Below are positions 9,420-18,137 of a stretch of 64,000 nt of DNA, piece by piece. A program made the position numbers and the translations under genes. The notes under the pieces are model-generated. The model saw only the letters and a program-made list of their open reading frames with translations. It ran no database searches and was not told the origin of the DNA. The first letter of the stretch is position 1, and every line of letters begins with the position of its first letter. Source of the DNA: CAIQPS01 sp963843455 (GTDB lineage: Bacteria; Actinomycetota; Thermoleophilia; RBG-16-64-13); assembly GCA_963843455.1 (NCBI GenBank), contig CAWJKE010000008.1, positions 62,001 to 126,000 on the forward strand, in the 5' to 3' direction.

Positions 9420-9527
9420 ATAGGCTCTTGGGCCAACATAGCGATCGTCGTGGTCATCGTGATCTTAGTGTTTCTGTCCATCAGGAGAAGAAGCAGCGGT
9501 GGGGGTGGAAGCAGCGGTGGTGGCTGA
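9420..9527 (+). CDS. Candidate tiny membrane peptide with Gly-rich C-terminus (uncertain start)
   Basis: Within the 300 bp between cysK and the ThiF-family gene, one frame encodes a short hydrophobic segment (IAIVVVIVILVFLSI), then RRR and a serine-glycine tail ending Gly-Gly-Gly before TGA at 9525. This is typical of a small single-pass membrane protein. The frame lacks ATG, GTG or TTG. An ATA at 9420 follows AAGGAG by seven bases. Alternatively, loss of one extra C near 9418 would join it to the ATG at 9398, giving about 43 residues. The rest of the interval shows nothing else. Confidence 0.35.
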   Translation: MGSWANIAIVVVIVILVFLSIRRRSSGGGGSSGGG

Positions 9528-9599
9528 GGCCTCTAGCCTGCTGCTCCGTGTGAGCCACTAGACGAAGAGCCGCTGACGGCCGCCGAGAAGGGTAGGGAC

Positions 9600-10628
9600 A
9601 TGGAAGAGCTCGGCCGTTACTCGAGGCAGGTCATCTTTCCCGGCATCGGACCGGAGGGGCAGCGCCGGGTCAGCGCCGGGTTCGCCGTCGTGGTGGGATG
9701 CGGGGCTCTGGGTACCGTCATCGCCGCCGCGCTGGTGCGGGCGGGTGTGGGTCGGGTGCGGGTGATAGACCGGGACTTCATCGAGACCCACAACCTCCAG
9801 CGCCAGATCCTCTTCACCGAGCACGACATCGCCGCCAACCTCCCCAAAGCCGAGGCGGCCGAGCGCCATCTGCGCGAGGCTAACTCTCAAGTGGAGATAG
9901 AGGGCGTCGTCGCGGATTTCGGCCGGACGAACGCCGAGAAGCTGGTTGCAGGCGCGGACGTCATCGTCGACGGACTCGACAATTTCGAGACTCGGTTTCT
10001 CATCAACGACGTGTCCCTCAAGCAGAAGATCCCCTGGGTCTATGGAGGAGCCATCGGCTCGACGGGGATGACCGCGACGTTTCTCCCGGACAGCCCTCCT
10101 TGCTTCCGTTGTCTGGTGCGCAGCGCCCCGGTGGGGGGGACCCTGACCTGCGACACTGCCGGCGTCGTGAACGCCGCGCCCTGGATCATCGGGTCCATGG
10201 AAGCGGCGGAGGCGCTGAAGATCCTCATCGCCGACGAGACGGTGGCGCCGGTGAGCCGCTATCTGATGGTCATCGACCTGTGGCAACGCTCGTGCGAGAG
10301 CCTTCCCCTGACCGGCTTCGCCGACCCCGACTGCCCTGCCTGCCGGGGTACGTATGAATCCCTGGGGGGCAAGCCGCGTACCCGGGTCACCAGCCTCTGC
10401 GGGCAGAACGCGGTGCAGATCTGGGACACGGCCTCGACCGGTATGCCCCTGTCCCAGATCGAGGAGCGCTTGAGCGCCTTGGGTCCGGTGGAGAGCAGCG
10501 CCCACATGCTTCGCTTTGCCCTGGGGGAGCAGGAATTGGTCGTCTTCTACGACGGTCGCACCATCGTGCGCGGCACCCGGGACGAGAAGCTTGCCCGAGC
10601 GCTCTACGCCAAGTACATAGGCGCGTAG
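9600..10628 (+). CDS. ThiF/MoeB/HesA-family adenylyltransferase
   Basis: A 342-residue E1-like enzyme that adenylates the C-terminal glycine of a ubiquitin-like sulfur carrier. It has the nucleotide loop VGCGALGTVIAAALVRAGVG, the arginine motif NLQRQILF, DGLDNFETRFLIND, a TCDTAGVVN cysteine in the crossover region, and zinc-site cysteines CFRC and CPAC. The last 90 residues form an extra C-terminal domain without a rhodanese signature. The ATG has GAAGGGTAGGG upstream. It lies downstream of metY-cysK, which suggests a role in sulfur transfer for cysteine or homocysteine, although ThiF or MoeB duty is also possible. No normal-sized carrier protein is encoded nearby. Confidence 0.87.
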   Translation: MEELGRYSRQVIFPGIGPEGQRRVSAGFAVVVGCGALGTVIAAALVRAGVGRVRVIDRDFIETHNLQRQILFTEHDIAANLPKAEAAERHLREANSQVEIEGVVADFGRTNAEKLVAGADVIVDGLDNFETRFLINDVSLKQKIPWVYGGAIGSTGMTATFLPDSPPCFRCLVRSAPVGGTLTCDTAGVVNAAPWIIGSMEAAEALKILIADETVAPVSRYLMVIDLWQRSCESLPLTGFADPDCPACRGTYESLGGKPRTRVTSLCGQNAVQIWDTASTGMPLSQIEERLSALGPVESSAHMLRFALGEQELVVFYDGRTIVRGTRDEKLARALYAKYIGA

Positions 10629-10793
10629 GGCCGCATTCCGTTCGGGGCCTGCTCTTGTGGGCTTCTTGTGGCGTCGCTTGTTGCGCCCTCTCCTAATCCA
10701 GTCATGGCCGTCTGCCGATACTCCTCACTGAGTAGCGTGAGCTGTATCCCGGCTCGAGTGCACGGGGTGCTCAGAAAGTAGGAGGAGAATGCG

Positions 10794-11105
10794 ATGGACG
10801 CCATCGCCCGGCACACCGACAACCGCTTACGGGTGAGTATCGAAGCGAGCGATTTTAGCTGCGAAGGCCTTATCCATCTCAGCGGGATCCGGTTGTCGGA
10901 CGTGATGAACGAAAAGAACCCCTTTCTCGTCCTTATCAACGCGGTAGTCCTGCACAGACTGCCTGGGACTGCCGAGAAGCGGATAGCTCAGTACAACACT
11001 CTCATCCTGCGGAAGGGCGAGATCAAATACATCGTCCCGCTCGACGAACAGCCGCGAGTCGCGCACCCTTCTGACTCGAGTCCGATGCCGGCGCGGATCG
11101 AATAG
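10794..11105 (+). CDS. Conserved small protein, DUF6812-like
   Basis: A 103-residue soluble protein preceded by AGGAGGAG eight bases before the ATG. The central part, with IHLSGIRLSDVMN and FLVLINAVV, resembles small regulatory beta-sheet proteins grouped as DUF6812, where a polar start is followed by a site for ligand or protein contact. Its function is unknown. It follows the ThiF-family gene after 165 bp that hold no gene, and it faces the convergent epimerase-like gene. Confidence 0.65.
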   Translation: MDAIARHTDNRLRVSIEASDFSCEGLIHLSGIRLSDVMNEKNPFLVLINAVVLHRLPGTAEKRIAQYNTLILRKGEIKYIVPLDEQPRVAHPSDSSPMPARIE

Positions 11106-11132
11106 GCGATCACCGCTGCCCCATTCGCCAGT

Positions 11133-12134
11133 CTAGCCGCCCGACCTCAGGTAGCTCCCCAGCCCCTCGCGCACCGGGGTCGCCCTGAACTCGGGGAACC
11201 GCTCGGCCAGCAACTGCCTGTCGGTCTCGGTGGCGGCGCCGGCTTGGGCCACAAAATCCACTGCGTCCCGCGAAAGGGGCTTGCCCGGCAGGTATTGCAT
11301 CACCGTTCCCTGGATCTTGCCCACGGGCATGGGGATGTGAAGGATCGGCCGGATCCGGCCCATGGCTCGCAGGGCCAGATGCAGGAATTGATTCAACGTC
11401 ACCAGATCGGGCCCGCCCAGGCCGAACGTGGTGTCGCCGCTCTTCTCCGGATCATCGACGATCAGGGAGAAGAGCCGTCCCACATCGTCCCCGAACACGG
11501 GGGTGAGCAGCTCCCTGCCGTCGCCGAAGATGGGGACGAACGGCAGGTGGTCGGAGTAGTGGAGGATGCGGTTGAGCGCAGCGTCGTTCTTGCCGTACGC
11601 CCAGCAGGAACGCACGATCGTCCAGGAAAGCCCGCTGCCCCGGATGGCCTCCTCGGCCTGCCACTTCGCCTTGTCCCAGGCATAGGGGCTGTCGGGCGAA
11701 GCGCTAATCCCGCTCATGTACATGAAGCGCGGAGCTCCGACCGGGAAGCGGAGCATGTCGGGGCCGGCCGTCGGCCGGCAGGCGACCTCACAGACCGCTC
11801 GTAGCAGGTTGACGGTGCCGCCGAGGTCGAAGTCCATGTAGGTGAACCCGCACGACGCATCCTCGACCGGAGCGTTGGGGAACTGCGCAGCCTGGATCAC
11901 CAGGTCGACGTCCTCGATGGCGGGTAGGAGCGTGGCCGGCCTGGTGACATCGGCCTGGACGAAGGTCAACCGGCCATCGGCCAAGGCGCGCCGTCCGATC
12001 TCGTGACCGGCGAACACCGTCATGGCGTGGCCGATGGAGCGGCTCATGGCCCGCACCTCGTGGCCGGTGTCGAGCAAGTGCCGGGAGATGGTCCCACCCA
12101 TGAACCCGGTAGCTCCCGAAACAAGGATCCTCAT
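11133..12134 (-). CDS. NAD(P)-binding protein of the atypical SDR family (NmrA/NDUFA9-like)
   Basis: A 333-residue Rossmann protein starting MRILVSGATGFMGG, the GxxGxxG cofactor loop of extended short-chain dehydrogenases. It lacks a convincing YxxxK catalytic pair, having YAWDKAKWQAEE instead, as in the NmrA and NDUFA9-like groups that act on quinone, sugar or cofactor-bound substrates or only sense NAD(P). A purely structural or sensor role is possible. It is a single gene, convergent with the DUF6812-like gene. Confidence 0.83.
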   Translation of the reverse strand: MRILVSGATGFMGGTISRHLLDTGHEVRAMSRSIGHAMTVFAGHEIGRRALADGRLTFVQADVTRPATLLPAIEDVDLVIQAAQFPNAPVEDASCGFTYMDFDLGGTVNLLRAVCEVACRPTAGPDMLRFPVGAPRFMYMSGISASPDSPYAWDKAKWQAEEAIRGSGLSWTIVRSCWAYGKNDAALNRILHYSDHLPFVPIFGDGRELLTPVFGDDVGRLFSLIVDDPEKSGDTTFGLGGPDLVTLNQFLHLALRAMGRIRPILHIPMPVGKIQGTVMQYLPGKPLSRDAVDFVAQAGAATETDRQLLAERFPEFRATPVREGLGSYLRSGG

Positions 12135-12317
12135 GGATCACTCCTTTGCTTGCCGTCGACCACGCCGTCGGCGGCAGTGTTCGGCGAGGACGTCAGAATC
12201 GGGGTCGTTCACGCTCTAGCCTCCTGAGACCCACGAAGGCCGGTCACGGCCTCCAGTCTATCTTCCGCGACGGGCGGCGCGCCACGCGCCTGGGGGCCGG
12301 CCGAGCATCCTGGCGGC

Positions 12318-12542
12318 TCAGAGGTCGGCGTCTCGCTTCTTCTTGTTAGCCGAATACCGCGAGATCGCAAGAAACGCGCAGCCCGCAACGAAGAAGCCGG
12401 CGAAAGCCTCAAACCTCAGGATTGGGTCGGAAGGGGGGAAGAGTCCCGTGCTGAGGATAAAAGACAGAAGGGCGACGCAGCCGACCAGCACCAACCACAC
12501 GCCGGTCCGCCATTTCGAGCGCCGTCTGCGACGCGCCTCCAT
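12318..12542 (-). CDS. Small two-helix membrane protein
   Basis: A 74-residue protein with a basic start (EARRRRRSKWR), two membrane segments (about residues 13-30 and 40-60) separated by a short GLFPPSDP loop, and a lysine-rich end. The ATG at 12542 has GGAGGAG nine bases upstream; in-frame ATGs at 12560 and 12566 would add a few residues. No family is recognised. It is transcribed divergently from the MscS gene. Confidence 0.55.
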   Translation of the reverse strand: MEARRRRRSKWRTGVWLVLVGCVALLSFILSTGLFPPSDPILRFEAFAGFFVAGCAFLAISRYSANKKKRDADL

Positions 12543-12676
12543 CTCCAACTGCTCCTCCATGATCATCGGGCCCACTGCTAGGGTGCCCCTTACTGCCGGT
12601 GGTGGCGTACTATACGCCTCGCGGTGAGGGAGCGTGGTATGCGGTCTCACTGCTCCTCCGCTCAGGCACTCCGCGC

Positions 12677-12682
12677 TATAGT
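12677..12682 (+). promoter_or_regulatory. -10 box of the mscS-MFS operon
   Basis: TATAGT ends ten bases before the ATG at 12693, leaving at most a very short leader and no Shine-Dalgarno sequence. Confidence 0.45.
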
Positions 12683-12692
12683 GGACGGCATC

Positions 12693-13535
12693 ATGAGCCC
12701 GAGCTTCTGGGAACAGAACAAGACGATCTTCACCGACGCCGCGATCTCGATCGCGATTCTGGTGGTCGCCTGGCTCCTCTACTGGGCACTTCGGAAGAGC
12801 ATCGATCGGTTCTCCCGCAGCCGCAAGCTGCCCGAGACGGACCCGGGGGCCGAGACACGCTTCCGTATGATCCAGCGGCTTTCCGCGGTGGTGATCTTCT
12901 TCATCGCGGTGGGACTTGTCTTCTGGGTCATCGACATCGAAGCGCTCAACGCCCTGGCCAAGGGCATGTTCGTCTCGGCCGGGATCGTGGGCATCGCCGT
13001 CGGCTTCGCCGCGCAGACGACCATCGCAAACCTGTTCTCTGGGATCATCATCGCTTTCGCCCAGCCCATACGGCTTGGGGACAGCGTCAACATCGACGGC
13101 GAGTTCGGCGCGGTGGAGTCTATCGGCCTCTTTTACACGCAGATCAGGGTCTGGGATAACCGCCGTCTGATCATCCCCAACAAGCTACTCTCCGACCAGA
13201 CTATCCGTAACTACACCCTGGTCGACCCGCGGAGCCCGGCACTGGTCACGTTGCGCCTCGACTATGGGGCGGACATCGAGGCGGTGCGGAGACTTCTGCT
13301 TGAAGAAGCGCAGAGGCATCCGCTCTTTCTGGCCGAACCAGCGCCGTCGGTACGGGTCGTCGAGGCCGACAATGTGGGGGTGACCGTACGGTTGATGGCT
13401 TGGGCGGCTACCCAGGCGGATGCCTTCACCATGACAACCGAGGTGCGAGAGGCGGTTCTGGCTAAGCTTGCCGACGTGGCGTCCCCGGTGGGCATCAACT
13501 GGGGCAAGGCCATGTCCCAGACCCCGCCGCGTTGA
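12693..13535 (+). CDS. mscS: Small-conductance mechanosensitive channel, MscS family
   Basis: A 280-residue inner-membrane channel that opens under membrane tension to release solutes on hypo-osmotic shock. Membrane segments lie at about residues 10-30, 55-75 and 80-115. The pore helix GIVGIAVGFAAQTTIANLFSG is followed by the beta domain with IRLGDSVNIDGEFGAVESIG and NRRLIIPNKLL. An upstream in-frame start is possible, but the TATAGT box lies inside that extension, so the ATG at 12693 is preferred. Its stop overlaps the TTG start of the MFS gene by four bases. Confidence 0.9.
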   Translation: MSPSFWEQNKTIFTDAAISIAILVVAWLLYWALRKSIDRFSRSRKLPETDPGAETRFRMIQRLSAVVIFFIAVGLVFWVIDIEALNALAKGMFVSAGIVGIAVGFAAQTTIANLFSGIIIAFAQPIRLGDSVNIDGEFGAVESIGLFYTQIRVWDNRRLIIPNKLLSDQTIRNYTLVDPRSPALVTLRLDYGADIEAVRRLLLEEAQRHPLFLAEPAPSVRVVEADNVGVTVRLMAWAATQADAFTMTTEVREAVLAKLADVASPVGINWGKAMSQTPPR

Positions 13536-14845
13536 GCGAAGAACCGGAGCCTCTGGGGGCTACACCTCCGGGGCCGGACGAGGCGGCACCCGGGGGCAAG
13601 ATCTGGAGTCTCGACCGCAACGTCTTCTGGGCCGGCGTCACCTCCTTCCTCATGGACGTCAGTTCCGAGATGGTCTACTCCCTGGTGCCGATCTTTCTGT
13701 CGTCGGTTCTGGGTGTGAACAAGTCCTTGATCGGCCTGATCGAGGGTATCGCCGAAGCGACCGCCAGCATGGTGAAGATGTTCTCCGGCTGGTTCAGCGA
13801 TCACATCGGCCGGCGGAAGCCCTTGATGCTATTGGGTTACGGCATCTCCACTCTCAGTCGCCCCTTGCTGGCACTTTCGACCGGCTGGGGGATGGTGCTC
13901 GGAGCCCGTTTCATCGATCGCTTTGGCAAGGGAGTGCGGACCGCGCCTCGGGACGCGATAATCGCCGATTCGGCACCCAGACACCAACTGGGGCGCTCCT
14001 TTGGCTTTCACCGGGCGATGGACCAGTTCGGAGCGGTGGTAGGCCCCGCGATCGCCTTCGTGGTGCTTGCGCTGCACCCTGGCGGATATCGGATGGTCTT
14101 CTGGATATCGATGATCCCCGGGGTCCTTTGTGTGGCCGTTATCTGGCTGTTCATCCGGGAGAAGCGGCGGCCCCGAACGGCGCAAGTTGCAGCTGGCGCC
14201 GGAGCAGGCGGCCGCGCAGAACCGGGCGGCGGAGCGGCCAGCACGGCTCCGGCCGCCACTACCCTGCGGGAGAGGCTCGGCCGGCTGCGCGGCCCGCTCC
14301 TCTCCTACCTGTTGGTCACGGGGATCTTCTATCTGGGCAACTCGTCCGACGTGTTCCTGATCCTGCGGGCGCAGGACCTGGGGGTGGCGGCGGTGCTCAT
14401 CCCCATCTTGTATCTGGTCTTCAACCTGGTCTACTCGGCCCTCTCCATCCCGGCCGGTCTGCTCGCCGATCGGGTGGGCCGGCGCAAAGTGGCGCTCATC
14501 GGATTCGCAGTCTTCGCGGTGACGTACGCCTGGATGGCGATGGCGGGGTCGGCGGCGGCCGCCTGGGGGGTGTTCATCCTCTACGGAGTCTACATGGGCA
14601 TCTCCGACGGCAACGGACGGGCACTCCTGGGAGAGTTTTCGACCGGCGAGCGGCGGGGCACTGCCTTTGGCGCCTACCACATGGTGGTGGGCCTGGCCGC
14701 CCTTCCGGCCAGCATCATCGCCGGGCTTCTCTACGACAACGTGTCGCCCTCCGCGCCCTTCTGGGTCGGCGCCGCGGCCGCGGTGCTGGCGGGGATCCTC
14801 ATGCTCGCCTTCGTCCCCGAGACGAAGCATCGGTCCTTCGCTTGA
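13532..14845 (+). CDS. Major facilitator superfamily transporter
   Basis: A 437-residue protein with about twelve membrane segments and a charged central loop (residues about 205-245) rich in Gly and Ala. The signature DHIGRRKPLM between segments 2 and 3 and its repeat DRVGRRKVAL in the second half identify the superfamily. Substrate is unknown. The TTG start overlaps the mscS stop (TTGA), so translation is probably coupled. Confidence 0.88.
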   Translation: MSEEPEPLGATPPGPDEAAPGGKIWSLDRNVFWAGVTSFLMDVSSEMVYSLVPIFLSSVLGVNKSLIGLIEGIAEATASMVKMFSGWFSDHIGRRKPLMLLGYGISTLSRPLLALSTGWGMVLGARFIDRFGKGVRTAPRDAIIADSAPRHQLGRSFGFHRAMDQFGAVVGPAIAFVVLALHPGGYRMVFWISMIPGVLCVAVIWLFIREKRRPRTAQVAAGAGAGGRAEPGGGAASTAPAATTLRERLGRLRGPLLSYLLVTGIFYLGNSSDVFLILRAQDLGVAAVLIPILYLVFNLVYSALSIPAGLLADRVGRRKVALIGFAVFAVTYAWMAMAGSAAAAWGVFILYGVYMGISDGNGRALLGEFSTGERRGTAFGAYHMVVGLAALPASIIAGLLYDNVSPSAPFWVGAAAAVLAGILMLAFVPETKHRSFA

Positions 14846-14939
14846 CAGCGGCCTTACGGGTGGGGGGGTACAATTCCTTGCTGGCGGCGCTCCGCGCCGC
14901 CCTCGGAGAAGCCCGCGACTACCAGGGGATGCTTGAAGA

Positions 14940-15995
14940 ATGAACTGTCACCGCCGTCGGGCGCCTGTGCTCGCCGTCATGCTGCTCGCGTGCGTCCTGG
15001 CCGCCACGCTTGCGGCCGCCGGCTGCGCTTCCTCGGACGGGAGTGCGGCCACTACCCCGAGCCTCTACCCGGCGCCGGTGAAGGACAAAGGGTACGGGTT
15101 CATCGACAAGACCGGCACCATGGTCATCCAGCCGCAGTTCGAAACCGCGACCCCCTTTTCCGAAGGGCTTGCCATGGCGACGGCGGGAGGGCAGTACGGC
15201 TACATCGACGGAGCCGGCAAGTGGGTGATCCCGCCCGCGTACCTTGGCGGCAGCCCCTTCTCCGATGGTCTGGCCTTGGTGCTGTGGTCTAGCGGCAAGT
15301 TCGGCTACATGAACAAGGCCGGCAGGTGGGGTATCGAACCGAACGCATCCTTCAGCCAGTCCTTTTCTCAGGGTCTCGCCGCGACCCTTGTGGATGGAAA
15401 ATACGGCTACATCGACACTAAGGGCAAGACGGTGATCCAGCCGCAGTTCGCAGACGCGCAACCGTTCTCGGAGGGCTTTGCCGGCGCGGCGGCGGCAGTC
15501 GACGGGGCGAAGAAATACGGATTCGTCGACAAGACCGGGGCGTGGGTAGTGCAGCCCCAGTATGACCGAGTGGTGCCGTTCTCCGAGGGTCTGGCGGCGG
15601 TTGTGCTCGACAATAAGTATGGGTTCGTCGACACGACCGGCAAGATGGTCATCCAGCCGCAGTACGAGTTCGCGGAAGGCTTCGGTAGCGGCGTGGCCCC
15701 GGTGAAGGTGGGCGATAAGTGGGGCTACATCGACAAGACCGGCGCAATGGTCATCCAGCCCGCCTACTACTGGGCCCACAGCTTCTCCGAGGGCCTTGCG
15801 GTCGTGGAGGCGATGGTCGACGGCGTCGAGAAGTACGGCTACATCGACACGACCGGCAAGACGATCGTCGAGCCGACCTATGACTTCGCCGCGCCTTTCT
15901 CCGGCGGGCTCGGCTCTGTGAATGGCGTCGTGGACGGTGTTTCCCGGTGGGCGTACGTCGACTCCAGCGGGAAAGTGGTCTGGCAGGACAAGTAG
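14940..15995 (+). CDS. WG-repeat lipoprotein
   Basis: A 351-residue secreted protein with a lipoprotein signal peptide ending LAAAGC (cysteine at about residue 29), so it should be anchored outside the membrane. The rest is eight full WG/KWG-type repeats of about 35-38 residues and a ninth partial one. Each runs like KYGYID-TGK-VIQPQY and ends PFSEGLA. WG repeats form beta-propeller-like or solenoid scaffolds, usually for protein contacts; no enzymatic domain is present. A TACAAT at 14869 may be its -10 box. Confidence 0.85.
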   Translation: MNCHRRRAPVLAVMLLACVLAATLAAAGCASSDGSAATTPSLYPAPVKDKGYGFIDKTGTMVIQPQFETATPFSEGLAMATAGGQYGYIDGAGKWVIPPAYLGGSPFSDGLALVLWSSGKFGYMNKAGRWGIEPNASFSQSFSQGLAATLVDGKYGYIDTKGKTVIQPQFADAQPFSEGFAGAAAAVDGAKKYGFVDKTGAWVVQPQYDRVVPFSEGLAAVVLDNKYGFVDTTGKMVIQPQYEFAEGFGSGVAPVKVGDKWGYIDKTGAMVIQPAYYWAHSFSEGLAVVEAMVDGVEKYGYIDTTGKTIVEPTYDFAAPFSGGLGSVNGVVDGVSRWAYVDSSGKVVWQDK

Positions 15996-16060
15996 CACAG
16001 TCTGGGGTCGCTCAGGGCCCCGCGCGGCCGCGCGCAGGCCGGGCTTGTGGTTCTTCGGGC

Positions 16061-16810
16061 CTAGCCCAATCGCTCCAGGATCCCCGGGATCTCCCTGTGA
16101 TCCGTGATGACGAAATCGGCCTCGGGCGGCTCGGGATGGTTGGCCGCGCCGGCGCACCGGATAGCAGTCATGCCTACCGCCTTGGCTCCCGCGATGTCGG
16201 TGCGGGGAGTGTCGCCGACGTGAGCGGCCTCGGCCGGCCGGGCCCCGAGACCGGCCAGGGTGACCTCGAACATGCGGGGATCCGGCTTGGGAAAGCCGGT
16301 CTCGTCGGAGAAGGTCAGGGTGGAGAAACAGTCCAGAAGACCGTCCTTTTTCAAGAAATCCCTGAGGACCCGCCCGGGGGTAAGGCTGGTGTCGGAGATG
16401 ACGCCCAAGCGGTATCCCTGCACGGCGAGCGTGGGCACCGTCTCGCGCACCCCGGCCAGCAGAGCCGGCGCCGCCAAATATGAGGCGTCCTCCATCGCCA
16501 GGACGATACGGTCGAACTCCCTGCGCTCCGCGGCCGAACTCGCTTCGGGGGCGTGGAAGTAGTCAAGGATGAAGGCCACATCCTCCCGGGCGCCGAAGTG
16601 CAGGCCGTTGGTCCAGGCCGCCATGTAGGCGTCAAAGCCGGCGCGGTAGGCCTGGCGGATCTGGTCCTCGCCGGGCTGGAACCCGCGCGAAGCGAGGATC
16701 TCGGCGAGTAGCGCAAGCCGGTGGGGCCTCACCACGTCACTCGCTCCTCCGTCGGCGGAGTAGAGCGTGTTCCAGAGGTCGAAGGTCAGTGTGGTGATCC
16801 GTTTGGGCAC
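16061..16810 (-). CDS. HAD superfamily hydrolase
   Basis: A 249-residue protein with HAD motif I as TFDLWNTLY, motif II ISDTS, motif III FPKPDPRMF and motif IV HVGDTPRTDIAGAK. The tryptophan in DxWNTL and the helical cap between residues 15 and 120 fit the haloacid dehalogenase-like subfamily I. The second catalytic aspartate of motif I is replaced by tryptophan, as in some phosphatases and phosphonatases of this group. The substrate is not evident. Confidence 0.85.
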   Translation of the reverse strand: MPKRITTLTFDLWNTLYSADGGASDVVRPHRLALLAEILASRGFQPGEDQIRQAYRAGFDAYMAAWTNGLHFGAREDVAFILDYFHAPEASSAAERREFDRIVLAMEDASYLAAPALLAGVRETVPTLAVQGYRLGVISDTSLTPGRVLRDFLKKDGLLDCFSTLTFSDETGFPKPDPRMFEVTLAGLGARPAEAAHVGDTPRTDIAGAKAVGMTAIRCAGAANHPEPPEADFVITDHREIPGILERLG

Positions 16811-16882
16811 GTGAGGAAGTATAGAGGGCGCGGAGGACGGGAGAGGTGGGCAGTTCGGCCGCGGGTGGCCCTGGCCGTCTCC

Positions 16883-17569
16883 TCAGCCCCGGGTAGCGCG
16901 CCCGTCTCCGTCGATGGGGATAGCCGGGCCCAGATACCGGGGCTCGGGCTTGGTCGCGTGGAGTTGGAAAAAGGCCTTCACCCGGGCCGGCCACTCGCGG
17001 AGGGCGAAGCGCCACTCGCTAGCGTACGGCTGGATGTCGGCGGCGACGCCGGTAGCGTCAAGGCCGAGCGTGCGGGCGATGTAGACGGCGCGGGGGAGGT
17101 GGAAGCCCTGAGTGACCACCAGTGCGTCGGTGACCTTGAACACGTCGCGGGCCCGGTACATCGTGTCGTAGGTGTCGAAGCCGGCGTGGTCGGTGAACAC
17201 GTCCTCATCCGGCACGCCCCGGTCCAAACAGTACCGCAGCATGACGTTGAGCTCGTCGTACGCGGTGGTGCCGTGGTCACCCGAAAGGAGCAGCTTGTCA
17301 ACCTTGTCCAGTCTGTATAGCTCCACACCGGTTGCCAACCGGTCGGCCAGCATGGGGGACGGGGTGCCGTCGGCGTAGACCCTGGCCCCTAGCACGATGG
17401 CGACTTTCGCGGCGGGTGCCGCCCGGGGGTTGGACACGATGTGGCTCCGCGCCGAGCCGTTCATCACCAGATGGGGAACAAACACGGCGACCGCGAGAGC
17501 CACCACCAGCACGCCCAGAACGACTAGTGGCCAGAGGAGGCGGCGCCGCGTGCGTGGGTACCTGGGCAT
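16883..17569 (-). CDS. SanA/YdcF-like membrane protein (DUF218)
   Basis: A 228-residue protein with one N-terminal membrane segment (residues about 11-32) and an extracytoplasmic DUF218 domain. It contains VAIVLGARVYADGTPSPMLADR, then LLLSGDHG and ALVVTQGFHLPRAVYIAR, the conserved blocks of the SanA/ElyC/YdcF family. Family members affect envelope barrier and polymer precursor use; no activity is firmly known. It follows the HAD gene in the same direction by 72 bp. Confidence 0.85.
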   Translation of the reverse strand: MPRYPRTRRRLLWPLVVLGVLVVALAVAVFVPHLVMNGSARSHIVSNPRAAPAAKVAIVLGARVYADGTPSPMLADRLATGVELYRLDKVDKLLLSGDHGTTAYDELNVMLRYCLDRGVPDEDVFTDHAGFDTYDTMYRARDVFKVTDALVVTQGFHLPRAVYIARTLGLDATGVAADIQPYASEWRFALREWPARVKAFFQLHATKPEPRYLGPAIPIDGDGRATRG

Positions 17570-17651
17570 GCCGCCAGGGTAGCACGGCGTCGGCGGGTCG
17601 GCCCCGAGCCGGCGCGCAGCGACTCGCAGCGCGCCGCGACCTGCCCCGTGG

Positions 17652-18137
17652 CTAGAGCCACTCCTCCGACAGGATGTCCCCCTGCAGCCCTACCACGACC
17701 GCTTTGACCGGGATCTTCCGTGACGACTGCGACACGGCTTCCGAGGCCAAGGCCAGCAGGCCGCGGCAGCAGGGGACCTGCATGATCAACACAGTCAGCG
17801 TGTTGATCTTCGCATCTTCGGCGAGGGCCTTGATCTTCTCTATGTACACCTCACGCCCCTGGTCCAGCTTCGGGCAGGCGATGGCCAAGGACTTACCCTT
17901 GAGCTGGTCGTTGTGAAAAGCACCCAGCGCGAACGCGGTGCAGTCGGCCGCCAGGAGCACGTCCGCTCCTTGAAAGTAGGGCGCCTGGGGCGAGACCAGG
18001 TGCAACTGGATGGGCCACTGCCTCAAATGGGAAGGGGCTTTGGTCGCGGAGACCTCGTCGGTGGACGTGTCCGCGTCTCGTAGGTCGACCATCGCGGATC
18101 CGGGGCACCCGCAGGGCTCGAACTGAAACTCGCTCAT
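17652..18137 (-). CDS. Cysteine-containing redox protein of the hemerythrin operon
   Basis: A 161-residue protein with an N-terminal CGCPGS and later cysteines in LAADCTAF, AIACPKLDQG and MQVPCCRG. Proteins with this core occur in anaerobes, often with ferredoxin domains or near hemerythrin genes, and are described only as iron-sulfur proteins. Here the ferredoxin part is missing. Its ATG overlaps the stop of the hemerythrin gene (ATGA), so the two are translationally coupled. A role in nitrosative or oxidative stress is inferred from that pairing. Confidence 0.72.
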   Translation of the reverse strand: MSEFQFEPCGCPGSAMVDLRDADTSTDEVSATKAPSHLRQWPIQLHLVSPQAPYFQGADVLLAADCTAFALGAFHNDQLKGKSLAIACPKLDQGREVYIEKIKALAEDAKINTLTVLIMQVPCCRGLLALASEAVSQSSRKIPVKAVVVGLQGDILSEEWL

